Origin: CALOFP01 sp942492635
GTDB lineage: Bacteria > UBP6 > UBA1177 > CALOFP01
Direction: 5' to 3'
Assembly (NCBI GenBank): GCA_942492635.1
Contig: CALOFP010000001.1
Coordinates: 930,001-994,000, forward strand
DNA: 64,000 nucleotides
Shown here: positions 8,946 to 17,594 of the stretch, one piece after another
Layout of the letters: every line of letters begins with the position of its first letter
Numbering within the stretch: the stretch's first letter is position 1
The notes under the pieces: generated by a model
What the model was told of the DNA's origin: nothing
Database searches by the model: none
The model's input: only the letters and a program-made list of their open reading frames with translations
Position numbers and translations under genes: made by a program

Positions 8946-11900
8946 CGAAATTCATCGAATCGGCACCTCAGGCTTTTCCTCTTCTCGCAATCAACCTCTT
9001 TCAAAAACACGGAAGAATTATCATCCAGGCTCCCGGAGCCAGTGAAGCCGCCGGTCTCTACAATGCACTTTCTTCTTTTAACCTAAGATGCGAAATTTTT
9101 AATCCACCCTTCCTGCTCATGGAAAGGGGCGAACTTGAGAGCTCTCTTTCCCACCTCATCAGCAACATCATTGAAAATCCGCCGGACATCACAATTCTCA
9201 CCCCACTTTCGAGAAGAATGAAAATTCCCGCCCACATTTTCGGAGATCCTCTAAAACTGAAAAAAGGTTCTGAGCATCCCATAACTCCCCTTCTCCAGCA
9301 TCTTGCTTCGATCGGCTATGAAAAGGTGGATATGGTGCAGGATTTCGGCGAGTTCGCGCTCAAAGGGGAGATTCTCGATATCGCATCACCACTCCCGGGG
9401 GAAGGCTTCAGGATCGAATTTTTTGATGAGGAAATCGAACGAATACATCGATTTTCACTTCTTTCCCAGCGAAATATTTCCGCCGCAGAGGAAATTTTAA
9501 TACACCCGCTGCTTTTCGCCCGAAAACTTCCATCCGGTTGGCAGGACCGTCTTGGAGATCTGATTCCGGGAAAAGGAATGAGGGAACTGATGGAGATCGA
9601 GGAGGCAATCGAGGCCGGTGCCGGGTCGGCCTGGGATCTATACCCCCTCATGGCGGACGACGTCACAATAGAGGAGAAAATCGAAGGAACCGTTGTTGTA
9701 TGGGAAGAGATGCGCGGCGACATCTCCGGAGATGAGGAGCTGGGAAAGCTGTCCCATGAAAGGCGAATCCGCAGGGAAAACAACACATTTTCACCTCTGG
9801 AAATGGCCGACTGTTTTACCGAAAGAACCGGTTTCGAAATCTCCGTAAGCGCCTTTCACTCCAGAGGCGAATCGATCGGAAAGTTTCCTTCGGCTACGAT
9901 AAAACCATCTTTCGAAGAGGAAAACTCCCCCATTCTGCTCTCCAAAAGATACGGGGAGGAAAACGCCCTCCTCATTTTCGACGAATCGGGATCGGATATC
10001 GCGGACAAACTTCTAAGCGGCGGAATCGAAGCAATTCCCGTCGACTCTTTTCCCATGAATCTTGAAAAAGGAACCGCCTATGTAATAGAAAACAAAGGCT
10101 GGTTTTCACCGGAAAGTCTGTTGCACCTCACTTCCGATCATCTTATTCTTCTCTCATCCTCAATCTTCTCCTCAACACCCAGGGCGGCTCGGAGAAAGAA
10201 ACCGCTGCTGCAGGAGGAGGGCGATGAAAAGAGAAAACCGCTTTCCATGGAAAGCCTCTCAAAAGGCGAATACATAGTCCACTACAACTACGGAATCGCC
10301 CTTTTCGACGGCGTTAACCACATCAAGAACACCGACTGTCTGGTTCTGATCTACGAAAACGATGACAGGGTCTACCTTCCGGTTTACAACATGAATCTCG
10401 TCTACCGTTACCGCTGGGAGGAGGGCTACTTTCCCAAGCTCAGCAACCTCAGGACCGGATCATGGGAAAAGGCTAAAAAGCGAATCGAAAACGATATCGA
10501 GCATGTGGCGGAACAGATTCTCCAGCTCTACGCGAAAAGATCGATTGAGGAGGGATTCTCCTTCGAAACATCCGATGAGATGGTCCGAAGATTCGAAAAG
10601 AGTTTCCCCTACAACGAGACCGACGATCAGGCGACATCCATCAGGGAACTTTTCGAGGATATGTCATCCGGAAAGGTGGTCGACAGGCTCCTCTGCGGAG
10701 ACGTGGGTTTCGGAAAAACCGAAGTTGCCATGCGCGGATGCATTGCCGCAGTAGCTTCAGGCAAACAGGCTGCAGTTCTCGTTCCCACAACCGTCCTAGC
10801 CTTTCAGCACTTTCGCAGTTTCAAGGAAAGATTTGCCGATTTCCCCATAAAAATCGAGATGATGAGCCGATTCTATTCTCCGAAGAAACAGAAACAGGTT
10901 GCAGAAGAGATTAAACTCGGAAAAGTGGACATCGTCGTGGGAACCCATCGACTGCTCTCTAAAGATCTTGAATTTGCCGACCTCGGTTTTCTCGTTGTGG
11001 ACGAAGAGCACAGATTCGGTGTCTTCCAGAAAGAGCGGATAAGGGAGATCAAGGACGGCGTCGCCACACTCTCCATGACAGCCACCCCGATTCCGAGAAC
11101 TTTGCAGATGTCCCTTCTCGGCCTGCGTGAAATAAGCTTCATCAAAACGCCTCCGAGAGAGAGAAAACCGGTAAAAACCCACGTTCTCGAATACAGCGAA
11201 GAGATTGTGAAGGAGTCTATTCTCAGGGAACTTCAGAGAGGCGGACAGATCTACTTTGTCCATAACCGGATCGAATCTCTCGGCGACATGAAAGGCATGC
11301 TCCAGTCGCTTATTCCGGATCTGAAGATCGCCACAGCCCACGGCAGAATGGCTGAAGAGAAGCTGGAGCAGGTGATGGTGGATTTTGTCTCCGGCAGCTA
11401 CGACCTTCTTCTGGCAACATCACTCATCGAAAGCGGAATCGACATTCCCCAGGTCAACACAATAATAATCAACCGGGCGGACATGTTCGGACTCGCTCAG
11501 CTCTACCAGCTTCGCGGACGAGTGGGACGGTGGAACCGAGCCGCCTACGCATACCTCATGGTTCCCTCCCTGAAAACAATTTCCGAGGAGGCCTACAACC
11601 GGCTTTCCGTAATAAAAAGATTCGATCGTCTCGGCTCCGGCTACAGCGTAGCCATGGAAGATCTCAACATCAGGGGCGGAGGAAACATCCTCGGATTCAG
11701 CCAGACCGGAAAACTCCGAGGCGTGGGATACGATCTCTATCTGGAAATGCTCAGGAGAAGAATCGACCAGCTGAAACGGGGCGACTTCGCCGAAACATCG
11801 GATATAGAATTAAAGACCCATCTCACCGCATTTATTCCCGAAAACTACATAGAAAGCGCCGATTTAAGAATAGGTTTCTACCGAAAAATAGGAACCGTGG

Positions 11901-12208
11901 AATCGGCTACGGAAATCCGGTGGATCCGCGACCTCTTCACTGAAAACTACGGACCGGTTCCCGGCGAAGTGGAAAACCTCTTCAAACTCATGGAGCTGAA
12001 AATCCAGGCAAAAGAAGCAGGAATATCCGCCTTCGAAACCGTTGACGACTCCATAACCCTCCACTTCTCCGCCTCATCGAAGCTGGACGTAGGCAAACTG
12101 ATGGAAACCGTCTCCAAACTCCAGGGAACATTCGTCGACTCCTTCACAATCCGAATCCCCGCAAAGGGGCTCCCAGAATATCAGGAGATCATCCGGACAT
12201 TTCAATAA
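8942..12208 (+). CDS. mfd: transcription-repair coupling factor Mfd
   Basis: A 1088-residue Mfd, close to the usual 1100-1200. Mfd removes RNA polymerase stalled at DNA damage and recruits UvrA. The N-terminal UvrB-like module contains LKGEILDIASP; the polymerase-interacting CarD-like domain starts near residue 438 (LSKGEYIVHYNYGIALFDG). The superfamily 2 translocase has Walker A GDVGFGKT (586-593), DEEH (687-690), SMTATPIPRTL and GRVGRWNRAAYAYL. The C-terminal TRCF domain follows (ENYIESADLRIGFYRKI). The start overlaps the previous stop as ATGA. Confidence 0.97.
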   Translation: MTKFIESAPQAFPLLAINLFQKHGRIIIQAPGASEAAGLYNALSSFNLRCEIFNPPFLLMERGELESSLSHLISNIIENPPDITILTPLSRRMKIPAHIFGDPLKLKKGSEHPITPLLQHLASIGYEKVDMVQDFGEFALKGEILDIASPLPGEGFRIEFFDEEIERIHRFSLLSQRNISAAEEILIHPLLFARKLPSGWQDRLGDLIPGKGMRELMEIEEAIEAGAGSAWDLYPLMADDVTIEEKIEGTVVVWEEMRGDISGDEELGKLSHERRIRRENNTFSPLEMADCFTERTGFEISVSAFHSRGESIGKFPSATIKPSFEEENSPILLSKRYGEENALLIFDESGSDIADKLLSGGIEAIPVDSFPMNLEKGTAYVIENKGWFSPESLLHLTSDHLILLSSSIFSSTPRAARRKKPLLQEEGDEKRKPLSMESLSKGEYIVHYNYGIALFDGVNHIKNTDCLVLIYENDDRVYLPVYNMNLVYRYRWEEGYFPKLSNLRTGSWEKAKKRIENDIEHVAEQILQLYAKRSIEEGFSFETSDEMVRRFEKSFPYNETDDQATSIRELFEDMSSGKVVDRLLCGDVGFGKTEVAMRGCIAAVASGKQAAVLVPTTVLAFQHFRSFKERFADFPIKIEMMSRFYSPKKQKQVAEEIKLGKVDIVVGTHRLLSKDLEFADLGFLVVDEEHRFGVFQKERIREIKDGVATLSMTATPIPRTLQMSLLGLREISFIKTPPRERKPVKTHVLEYSEEIVKESILRELQRGGQIYFVHNRIESLGDMKGMLQSLIPDLKIATAHGRMAEEKLEQVMVDFVSGSYDLLLATSLIESGIDIPQVNTIIINRADMFGLAQLYQLRGRVGRWNRAAYAYLMVPSLKTISEEAYNRLSVIKRFDRLGSGYSVAMEDLNIRGGGNILGFSQTGKLRGVGYDLYLEMLRRRIDQLKRGDFAETSDIELKTHLTAFIPENYIESADLRIGFYRKIGTVESATEIRWIRDLFTENYGPVPGEVENLFKLMELKIQAKEAGISAFETVDDSITLHFSASSKLDVGKLMETVSKLQGTFVDSFTIRIPAKGLPEYQEIIRTFQ

Positions 12209-12491
12209 ATGCACAATCTTTCGCAATGTACTCAAAGTCACAATAAATATTTTTTAAAACATTATCACCACTAGTAAAATGCGCAAACATATTATTCATC
12301 AAAAATTTTTACCCAAACCAACAACACCCATCAATTCTTTGCATTCAGCAATGTTTTGATAAAACAAATCAACAAACATTTGCCAAAATCAAATTTATTG
12401 TTTGATTTTTCATTATCCTTCATTAATATTCCAATGTTTTGCTACGAAAAATTAGCTCAGCAATTTTGCCATTTTTTAAGGGAATATCAAA

Positions 12492-12839
12492 ATGAAGAAA
12501 TCACTTACACTTGCCTCAACGTTTGTCATACTTTTTTTCATAGGATGCGCTACAACTCAGAATATAGCTGTTAAGCCTGAGGCCTCAAAAGTAGAAATTA
12601 TTACCTCCGAACCATCAAGAGATGTATGCAAATTTATTGGCGATGTTGATGGCTCAGCTAAATCTCGTGATATTGCTTTAGCAACAAGAAATGCAAGAAA
12701 TGATATACGGAACAAAACCTATGATATGGGTGGTAATATTGTAAAAATTGACACAAATACTGCTGCAAACGCAATGGATTTTACCGGACGAACACAAGTT
12801 GTCTTAACTGGCAGGGCATTCAAGTGCTCAAACAACTAA
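12492..12839 (+). CDS. small lipoprotein, DUF4156-like
   Basis: A 115-residue predicted lipoprotein. It has a signal peptide with a lipobox ending FFIGC (Cys about residue 19), then a compact domain with the pattern of RcsF/DUF4156 lipoproteins: two short strands, a conserved Cys (DVCKFIGDVDG), a helix and an ARNDIRNKTYDMGGN segment. Function is unknown. The surrounding DNA is markedly AT-rich compared with mfd, and the gene sits between mfd and an insertion element, so it may be recently acquired. No clear promoter was seen. Confidence 0.75.
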   Translation: MKKSLTLASTFVILFFIGCATTQNIAVKPEASKVEIITSEPSRDVCKFIGDVDGSAKSRDIALATRNARNDIRNKTYDMGGNIVKIDTNTAANAMDFTGRTQVVLTGRAFKCSNN

Positions 12840-13054
12840 AATTTTGACCCGCAAAACACCTCAAACAGCATTCACTTAAAAAACCTGCAAAACTTTTTCC
12901 AACCAAGACTTGGCGGCTAAATTCATCATTCTAAAAATATCCTGATCAATCCATCAGTTAAAATCCCTCAAAAACAATTATATTTCCCGCTCAAGCATCT
13001 TAATCATCCAAATTGAATAAGGATATATTGTGCGAAGCCACAATATCATCCGAT
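12840..13054. other. AT-rich gene-free stretch left of the insertion element
   Basis: No coding frame is supported. An imperfect palindrome occupies 13021-13051, with perfect 8-base arms ATATTGTG/CACAATAT around a 6-base loop, just outside the element end. Confidence 0.6.
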
Positions 13055-13183
13055 ATTGAACTAGCCCGGAGCGGGTTTACACTATATTAATTAGGAAATA
13101 TATTCTGGATAGAGGTGTCGAAGCCCGACAGTTTCACGTCAGCTTTTAGAAAAATGAAGTATCATACTTCGCAAAAGTGATAC
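13055..13183. repeat. hairpin cluster at the left (transposase 3') end of the IS91-type element
   Basis: Three stem-loops follow the terminal ATTGAAC: CCCG/CGGG with loop GAG (13065-13075), TGTCG/CGACA (13116-13130), and overlapping palindromes at 13156-13183 (GAAGTAT-C-ATACTTC, and GTATCA/TGATAC as an alternative fold). In HUH elements the origin end downstream of the transposase gene usually carries such hairpins. Confidence 0.6.
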
Positions 13184-13338
13184 GATTTTCTACTTAATTG
13201 CATCATCTTTTCCCGACTTAACTATCAAGTCTCTTGTTTTATGATCTTTTTATCCATTTTTTCTCCATAAGACACAGTTATACATTCTTCTTTTATTAAA
13301 ATGATTTCCAATTTTTCAAAACGTCATATTCGATCTGC

Positions 13339-14418
13339 TCAAGGCCCGGCACGGATGCTGATAAAAACGCCTGATTCCTGTGGGATGATTGCCTTGAGAA
13401 CCATTTCCTTTTTGCATGATTTGCATTTGCAGGTCGGCCGTTTTACTTTTTCTTCCGATCCGGTTATTACGACATTGAGCATGAGTTGAAGTAAGTTCAA
13501 TTTTTTCTTGGAGTTGCCGTGAAGAAAACCATAATCTCTGCACCTTCTGAATCCCTTGGGTAGCACATGTTTCAACACAAGGTAGAGAAAGGTTTCGCCG
13601 GAAAGAGTACGCGTTTCCTCTTTTTTCGATCCCGAATCGGTATAGCGGAATGTTACTTCTCCATTCTCATCCTTAAGAATCCTTTTTTCGGATATGACGC
13701 CTCTGTAAAGGTAGCGCGAAAGATACTCTAGGCCAGGCTGTCCTGTTCCTGTATTCTTTACATCGATAACCCAATCTTTTTTATAAAGATCGACGGGGAT
13801 TTCCATCTCTTTTTCTTTCATTAATGCAATCAGTTTGCCTCTAAAAAGCAAAGAAAGAACCTTTGCAGGCATGAGATACTTTCCCTTTTTCTCTTTCCAT
13901 GCTCTGCCGTTTTCGCAGATGGCTCCTGACGGCACGATGTAGTGGATGTGCGGATGGTAATTGAGTCGCCTGCTGTTGCTGTGGAAAACACCGGTAAAAC
14001 CGATCTCTCCGCCCAGATGTTTCTTGTTCGCTGCCAGCTGCTTCATCGCCTCGGCGGAAGCCTTGAACATCATGTCGTAGAATTGGCGGCCGTGCCTCAT
14101 CGCGATTACATGCAGTTCCGTCGGAATTGTAAACGTGACCATGAAGTATTTCACAGGCAACAGTTTCGCCTTCTGTTTCTCCAACCATTCCGTGGTCAGA
14201 TGGTTCTGGCAACGGGGACAGCTTCTGTGACCACACGACTGGTAAACCTGCCGCTCGGCTCCGCACGCAGGACAGCTGTAATGCAGCTCGCCGGAGGCCG
14301 CGGTGCGGCACTCCTGTATTCTGCGCATCGCCGTAAAACACTCCGGACGCAGTATTTCGCCAAACGTTTCCAATGTCTTCGCGCCGTGATTTTCAAATAC
14401 GTTGGCGAGTGCAATCAT
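13339..14418 (-). CDS. IS91-family Y2 (HUH) transposase
   Basis: A 359-residue rolling-circle transposase. The N-terminal zinc-binding region is visible (YSCPACGAERQVYQSCGHRSCPRCQ), as are the HUH-type metal site (LNYHPHIHYIVPSG) and the domain with the catalytic tyrosines near LEYLSRYLYRGVISE (Tyr pair spaced as Y-x3-Y). Length fits complete IS91/IS801 transposases (about 350-420). The gene has no break and looks functional. Its start overlaps the end of the recombinase gene by 4 bases (14415-14418), so the two are co-translated. Confidence 0.92.
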   Translation of the reverse strand: MIALANVFENHGAKTLETFGEILRPECFTAMRRIQECRTAASGELHYSCPACGAERQVYQSCGHRSCPRCQNHLTTEWLEKQKAKLLPVKYFMVTFTIPTELHVIAMRHGRQFYDMMFKASAEAMKQLAANKKHLGGEIGFTGVFHSNSRRLNYHPHIHYIVPSGAICENGRAWKEKKGKYLMPAKVLSLLFRGKLIALMKEKEMEIPVDLYKKDWVIDVKNTGTGQPGLEYLSRYLYRGVISEKRILKDENGEVTFRYTDSGSKKEETRTLSGETFLYLVLKHVLPKGFRRCRDYGFLHGNSKKKLNLLQLMLNVVITGSEEKVKRPTCKCKSCKKEMVLKAIIPQESGVFISIRAGP

Positions 14419-15317
14419 TTTGTAATTTCCGAATAAACAGCTGAAATTATCTGTTCGATAACGTTATCCGCGTTTTGACCGGCTTCTTTTGTGATCTGCA
14501 GGTAGTTGAGTGTGGTTATTACACTTGAATGTCCCATGTTCGCCTTTATCTGAGGGATGGTAAGACCTGCCTCAAGAAGGTGAGTCGCATAGCAGTGCCT
14601 GAGGGAATGAGTGGTGATCTTTTTTTTAATTCCGACTTCCTCGACAGCCTTCCTGATTGCCGATTGAACAGAATATGGTGTCATATGGCGATCGGTATTT
14701 CTTATCCGTTTCGGGTCACCCATCAGAAGAGGAAATAGAAGGTTCCGGTTTCTATGGGTTTTCCAATAGTCACGAAGGATTTCGAGAGTCGGTTCAGGCA
14801 GCGGAACATAGCGATCCTTGTTTCTCTTGCTGCAGCGGATGTGAACGAACATACGGTCGCTGTCGATATCTCCACATTTCAGATTCAGCGCTTCTGAAAT
14901 TCGAAGCCCCATGCTGTATATTGTAAAAAAGAGGGCTCTGTAACATGGTTTTCGGAACGATTTTAAAAGCTCCGTTGTCTCACGAAGACTGAGAACATCA
15001 GGGAGAGTCCTGAAATTCTGAGGCTTTACGATTTTGTCCCAATCAAGCGGTTTTTCAATGACGAATTTCCAGAAAAACTTAACGGCACATAATTCGGTGT
15101 TAACCTTTCCCCATGAAAAATTATCGATCATTTGACCGAAGTAACGCTTCATGTCGTTCCTTTTAAGGTCGATAATCGAATAGTCGAAAAATTCCGCGAA
15201 CCTGCGTACCGCTCTGCTGTAGGCGGCAATAGTAGTTTCTACCTTACCCTGTAACTTGAGATTTTCCTGGTAAAGTGAATAAAGATGCTCGAATTCTTGT
15301 GCGTTTGATTTCTGCAT
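14415..15317 (-). CDS. tyrosine recombinase of the IS91-type element
   Basis: A 300-residue site-specific recombinase of the phage integrase (tyrosine recombinase) family. A SAM-like core-binding domain (about 10-90) precedes the catalytic domain with Arg in MGLRISEAL, Lys in SKRNKDRYVPL, HSLRH, GHSS and the nucleophile Tyr in TTLNYLQI. It lacks the extra patch that marks integron IntI enzymes. A subset of IS91-family elements is known to carry such a gene upstream of the transposase; its job is unclear, perhaps resolution of rolling-circle products. A striking nested palindrome lies directly upstream of its start. Confidence 0.9.
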   Translation of the reverse strand: MQKSNAQEFEHLYSLYQENLKLQGKVETTIAAYSRAVRRFAEFFDYSIIDLKRNDMKRYFGQMIDNFSWGKVNTELCAVKFFWKFVIEKPLDWDKIVKPQNFRTLPDVLSLRETTELLKSFRKPCYRALFFTIYSMGLRISEALNLKCGDIDSDRMFVHIRCSKRNKDRYVPLPEPTLEILRDYWKTHRNRNLLFPLLMGDPKRIRNTDRHMTPYSVQSAIRKAVEEVGIKKKITTHSLRHCYATHLLEAGLTIPQIKANMGHSSVITTLNYLQITKEAGQNADNVIEQIISAVYSEITK

Positions 15318-15318
15318 G

Positions 15319-15385
15319 ATATAACTCCATTTCTTGTAATGGTGGTGTTCCCCGTGAACACCACTCTTTTTCCATAAAGTTATAT
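15319..15385. repeat. nested palindrome upstream of the recombinase gene, possible recombination site or operator
   Basis: Two pairs of perfect inverted repeats are nested around one centre. The outer arms are ATATAACT (15319-15326) and AGTTATAT (15378-15385). The inner arms are GTGGTGTTC (15342-15350) and GAACACCAC (15356-15364) with the 5-base centre CCCGT. The outer arm touches the recombinase start region. Paired arms around a short core are what tyrosine recombinases bind; a repressor operator is the alternative. Confidence 0.6.
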
Positions 15386-15412
15386 CTATTCTTGAATTTG
15401 TTTCAGAAAACT

Positions 15413-15435
15413 GCCGCGGAGCGGCTTAGTTCAAT
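15413..15435. repeat. right terminal hairpin and inverted end of the IS91-type element
   Basis: GCCGC (15413-15417), loop GGA, GCGGC (15421-15425), followed by TTAGTTCAAT, the complement of the left-end ATTGAACTA. Confidence 0.6.
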
Positions 15436-15860
15436 AAAAATATCTAGAACGAAATTGCAGCTGTTGTCAGCCGATTAATTTTTTTGTGATCGATCCAGCG
15501 GCTATTTTCACCAAGATACAAATAATTTGACCATCCCAACGGCTGAATCAGCCATGATAATTGTTTTGGTGTCGGATTGGAAACGGTATCAATATTTTTG
15601 CATTTGTGAAAAAGCACCCTCCCTTTTTCAGGAAGGGGTAGGAAGAGTTAATGGAATCGAATAGCATTCCCCCACAACGGATTTTATTAATTTCATCTAA
15701 ACAACTCCTCTCAATCCCCTCTTTTAAACAGAGAGGAAGAAAAGTCCCTCCTTTGATAGGAGGTAAGTAATTTCACAGGTGCAGATATAGTCGGTTCTTC
15801 TCTCATCTGAAAACACAACATCTTTTCAAAGATACCACCTTCCTCTGTTCAAAAAATAAG
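15436..15860. other. gene-free spacer with purine/pyrimidine-rich imperfect hairpins
   Basis: No coding frame is supported. Around 15616-15643 and 15716-15767 are CCTCCC/GGAAGGGG-type and CCTCT/AGAGAGG plus CCTCCT/AGGAGG inverted segments, which look like remnants of dispersed hairpin repeats. Confidence 0.45.
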
Positions 15861-15888
15861 TTGTAATTGAATTGCTTTTCACTAAAAT
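15861..15888 (+). promoter_or_regulatory. weak candidate promoter of speD-speE
   Basis: TTGTAA (15861-15866), 16 bases, TAAAAT (15883-15888), 57 bases before the SpeD start. Confidence 0.4.
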
Positions 15889-15945
15889 TTGCTGACGTTT
15901 TTTTTATGCATCTTTAAAAAGGTGCCTTTTCCAATGGAGGTGACC

Positions 15946-16359
15946 ATGCGAAGGCTGGCCCGACAACTGCTTGTGGAATTCTACGACTGCAACAGAGAGA
16001 TCATTGACAGCATCGAACTGGTGAAAACTCATGTGGTTGCAGCAACCGGACTTATGGGAGCTACTATTTCCAGCGAAGCTTTTTCCCATTTCTCTCCGAG
16101 AGGGGTGAGCGGAGCCGTTATCTCATCCGGTTCACATATTACGGTGCACACTATTCCTGAGCAGGGTTACGTAGCTCTGGATGTTTTCACATACGGCAGG
16201 TACTGCGATCCCTGGAAGGGGTTTAAATATCTAAGGGAAATTTTCGAGGCCGGAACCGAATCGGTGAAGGAGGTGGACAGAGGTCTTCCCGATCCCGATC
16301 TCTCGGAACTTACGCCGACTACGGTGAATTCATCGCAAAAAAACAGTACAATTCATTAA
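15946..16359 (+). CDS. speD: SpeD-family pyruvoyl decarboxylase (variant AdoMet decarboxylase)
   Basis: A 137-residue SpeD homologue. Class 1B AdoMet decarboxylases cleave themselves at Ser63 to make a pyruvoyl group and yield decarboxylated AdoMet for spermidine synthesis. The ATG at 15946 has GGAGG 5 bases before it; an earlier in-frame start at 15889 lacks one. Conserved: RRLARQLLVEFYDC at the start, GVSG, Ser63, His64, His68 and DPWKGF. Unusual against the T. maritima-type enzyme, which aligns without gaps here: the residue before the cleavage Ser is Gly62 rather than Glu; the Trp after HT is Ile70; the catalytic Cys83 in the FTCG motif is Tyr (FTYG). Some SpeD homologues are known to have become ornithine or arginine decarboxylases, so the substrate is not certain. 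The adjacent speE argues for a polyamine role. Confidence 0.85.
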   Translation: MRRLARQLLVEFYDCNREIIDSIELVKTHVVAATGLMGATISSEAFSHFSPRGVSGAVISSGSHITVHTIPEQGYVALDVFTYGRYCDPWKGFKYLREIFEAGTESVKEVDRGLPDPDLSELTPTTVNSSQKNSTIH

Positions 16360-16398
16360 TTTAGAAATCATCAACTAACTTTCCGGGAGGAATAAAAG

Positions 16399-17235
16399 AT
16401 GTGGTACGTTGAAAACTACGGTGATCGAGCTAGTCTCGGACTTAAGGTTAACAAGAAACTTCATGAGGAAAACTCCCCTTTTCAGAAGATCGAGATCTAC
16501 GATACGGCGTTTTTCGGAAAATTCCTCGCACTCGACGGTCTCTCGATGTGCAGCGAAAAGGACGAATTCGTATATCACGAAATGATTACCCACATGCCTC
16601 TCTGTACACATCCGAACCCCAAAAGGGCTCTTGTTGTCGGTGGCGGAGACGGCGGTGCGATCCGTGAAATTCTCAAACACCACTCCATTGAGGAAGCGGT
16701 TCTCTGCGAAATCGACGAGAGAGTTGTCCGTGTCTGCCAGGAGTACATGCCGTCGCTGGCAGGTTCTCTCGACAAGGATGAGAGGGTCAAACTCAGCTTT
16801 GAGGACGGATTCAAGTTCATCGACAGCTACGAAAACTATTTCGATCTCATAATCACCGACTCTTCCGATCCCATCGGTCCCGGTGTGGAACTTTTCAAGG
16901 AGGACTACTACCGTCTCGTGAAAAAGGCTCTCAAAAAGGACGGAATAATGGTTTCCCAGAGCGAGTCACCATGGTTTTACAAGGAGACCATGAACGATAT
17001 GACCGAGGCAATGTGCAAGGTTTTCAACCACGTTGAAACATACATCGCCATGATCCCTCTCTACCCGTCGGGATTCTGGACGATCACCTTCGCAAGCGAC
17101 GAGCACAGCCTCAGAAATTTCGATAAGGAAAGAAGTGCAAGAATTGCAGAAACCTGCAAATACTACAACCCGGAAATCCATCTCGGATCTCTCGCGCTTC
17201 CAAACTTCGTAAAAGATATCGTTAAGAATAAATAG
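16399..17235 (+). CDS. speE: spermidine synthase
   Basis: A 278-residue polyamine aminopropyltransferase, which transfers an aminopropyl group from decarboxylated AdoMet to putrescine. The N-terminal beta domain ends in LALDGLSMCSEKDEFVYHEM. The Rossmann core has VVGGGDGGAIREIL, the acidic EIDERVV (binds the substrate ribose) and the catalytic Asp in TDSSDPIGP. YPSGFW near residue 222 is also conserved. It lies 39 bases after speD with its own GGAGG site and is surely co-transcribed with it. The gene is complete and of normal length for the bacterial enzyme. Confidence 0.95.
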   Translation: MWYVENYGDRASLGLKVNKKLHEENSPFQKIEIYDTAFFGKFLALDGLSMCSEKDEFVYHEMITHMPLCTHPNPKRALVVGGGDGGAIREILKHHSIEEAVLCEIDERVVRVCQEYMPSLAGSLDKDERVKLSFEDGFKFIDSYENYFDLIITDSSDPIGPGVELFKEDYYRLVKKALKKDGIMVSQSESPWFYKETMNDMTEAMCKVFNHVETYIAMIPLYPSGFWTITFASDEHSLRNFDKERSARIAETCKYYNPEIHLGSLALPNFVKDIVKNK

Positions 17236-17273
17236 TACATTTATCAATTCATTGCGGTTGAAATAGTTCGCAG

Positions 17274-17302
17274 GGGTGGGGCTTAGTCTCCACCCTTCCC
17301 TT
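17274..17302 (+). terminator. weak hairpin after speE
   Basis: GGGTGG/CCACCC arms (17274-17279, 17290-17295) with a short T-containing tail. The tail is C-rich, so termination is uncertain. Confidence 0.35.
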
Positions 17303-17354
17303 TAACCCATGACACACTGCGTCACCCACAATTCATTTGACTACAATGAAGTTA

Positions 17355-17471
17355 ATGAAGAACATGAAGAAAAAAATTTTTTGATTATGGTTTTTTTATG
17401 GAAATTGCAATTTTGACGATTTTTTCGGCTTGATTTAACTGGCTTTTTCCCACAACCTTCATATTCTTCAT
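17355..17471. repeat. inverted-repeat pair in the speE-usp spacer
   Basis: Arms ATGAAGAACATGAAG (17355-17369) and its complement with one mismatch (17457-17471) flank about 87 AT-rich bases. It could be a small decayed mobile element; nothing in it codes. The rest of 17236-17594 shows no gene. Confidence 0.45.
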
Positions 17472-17594
17472 GGCAGTTGGGAATTTTCGGAAGCGTTCAA
17501 AGAAGATGTCAGTGCGACCGGCCGGATAGCTGCGGATTCCTTACAATTCTGGCTGACTACAGATTCGGTAACGTTTCGGATGTGTACTTTTCGA

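Larger units (their letters stand above)
13055..15435 (-). mobile_element. IS91-type insertion element with linked tyrosine recombinase
   Basis: About 2.4 kb containing a Y2 (HUH) transposase gene and an overlapping tyrosine recombinase gene on the minus strand. The proposed ends are an inverted repeat, ATTGAACTA(A)GCC, at 13055-13066 and 15423-15435. Each is followed inwards by a small GC-rich hairpin with a 3-base loop. IS91-family elements move by rolling-circle transposition next to GAAC/CAAG-type tetranucleotides, and a GAAC is present at each end here. That ends are inverted repeats is seen; that they are the true ori and ter ends is inference. Confidence 0.75.

Noticed and set aside
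12356..12574. Open frame overlapping the start of the small lipoprotein gene
   Set aside because: No ribosome site and the lipoprotein frame has a proper signal peptide.
14415..15317. Integron integrase IntI
   Set aside because: The recombinase lacks the IntI-specific insertion, and the nearby palindromes lack attC R/L box consensus.
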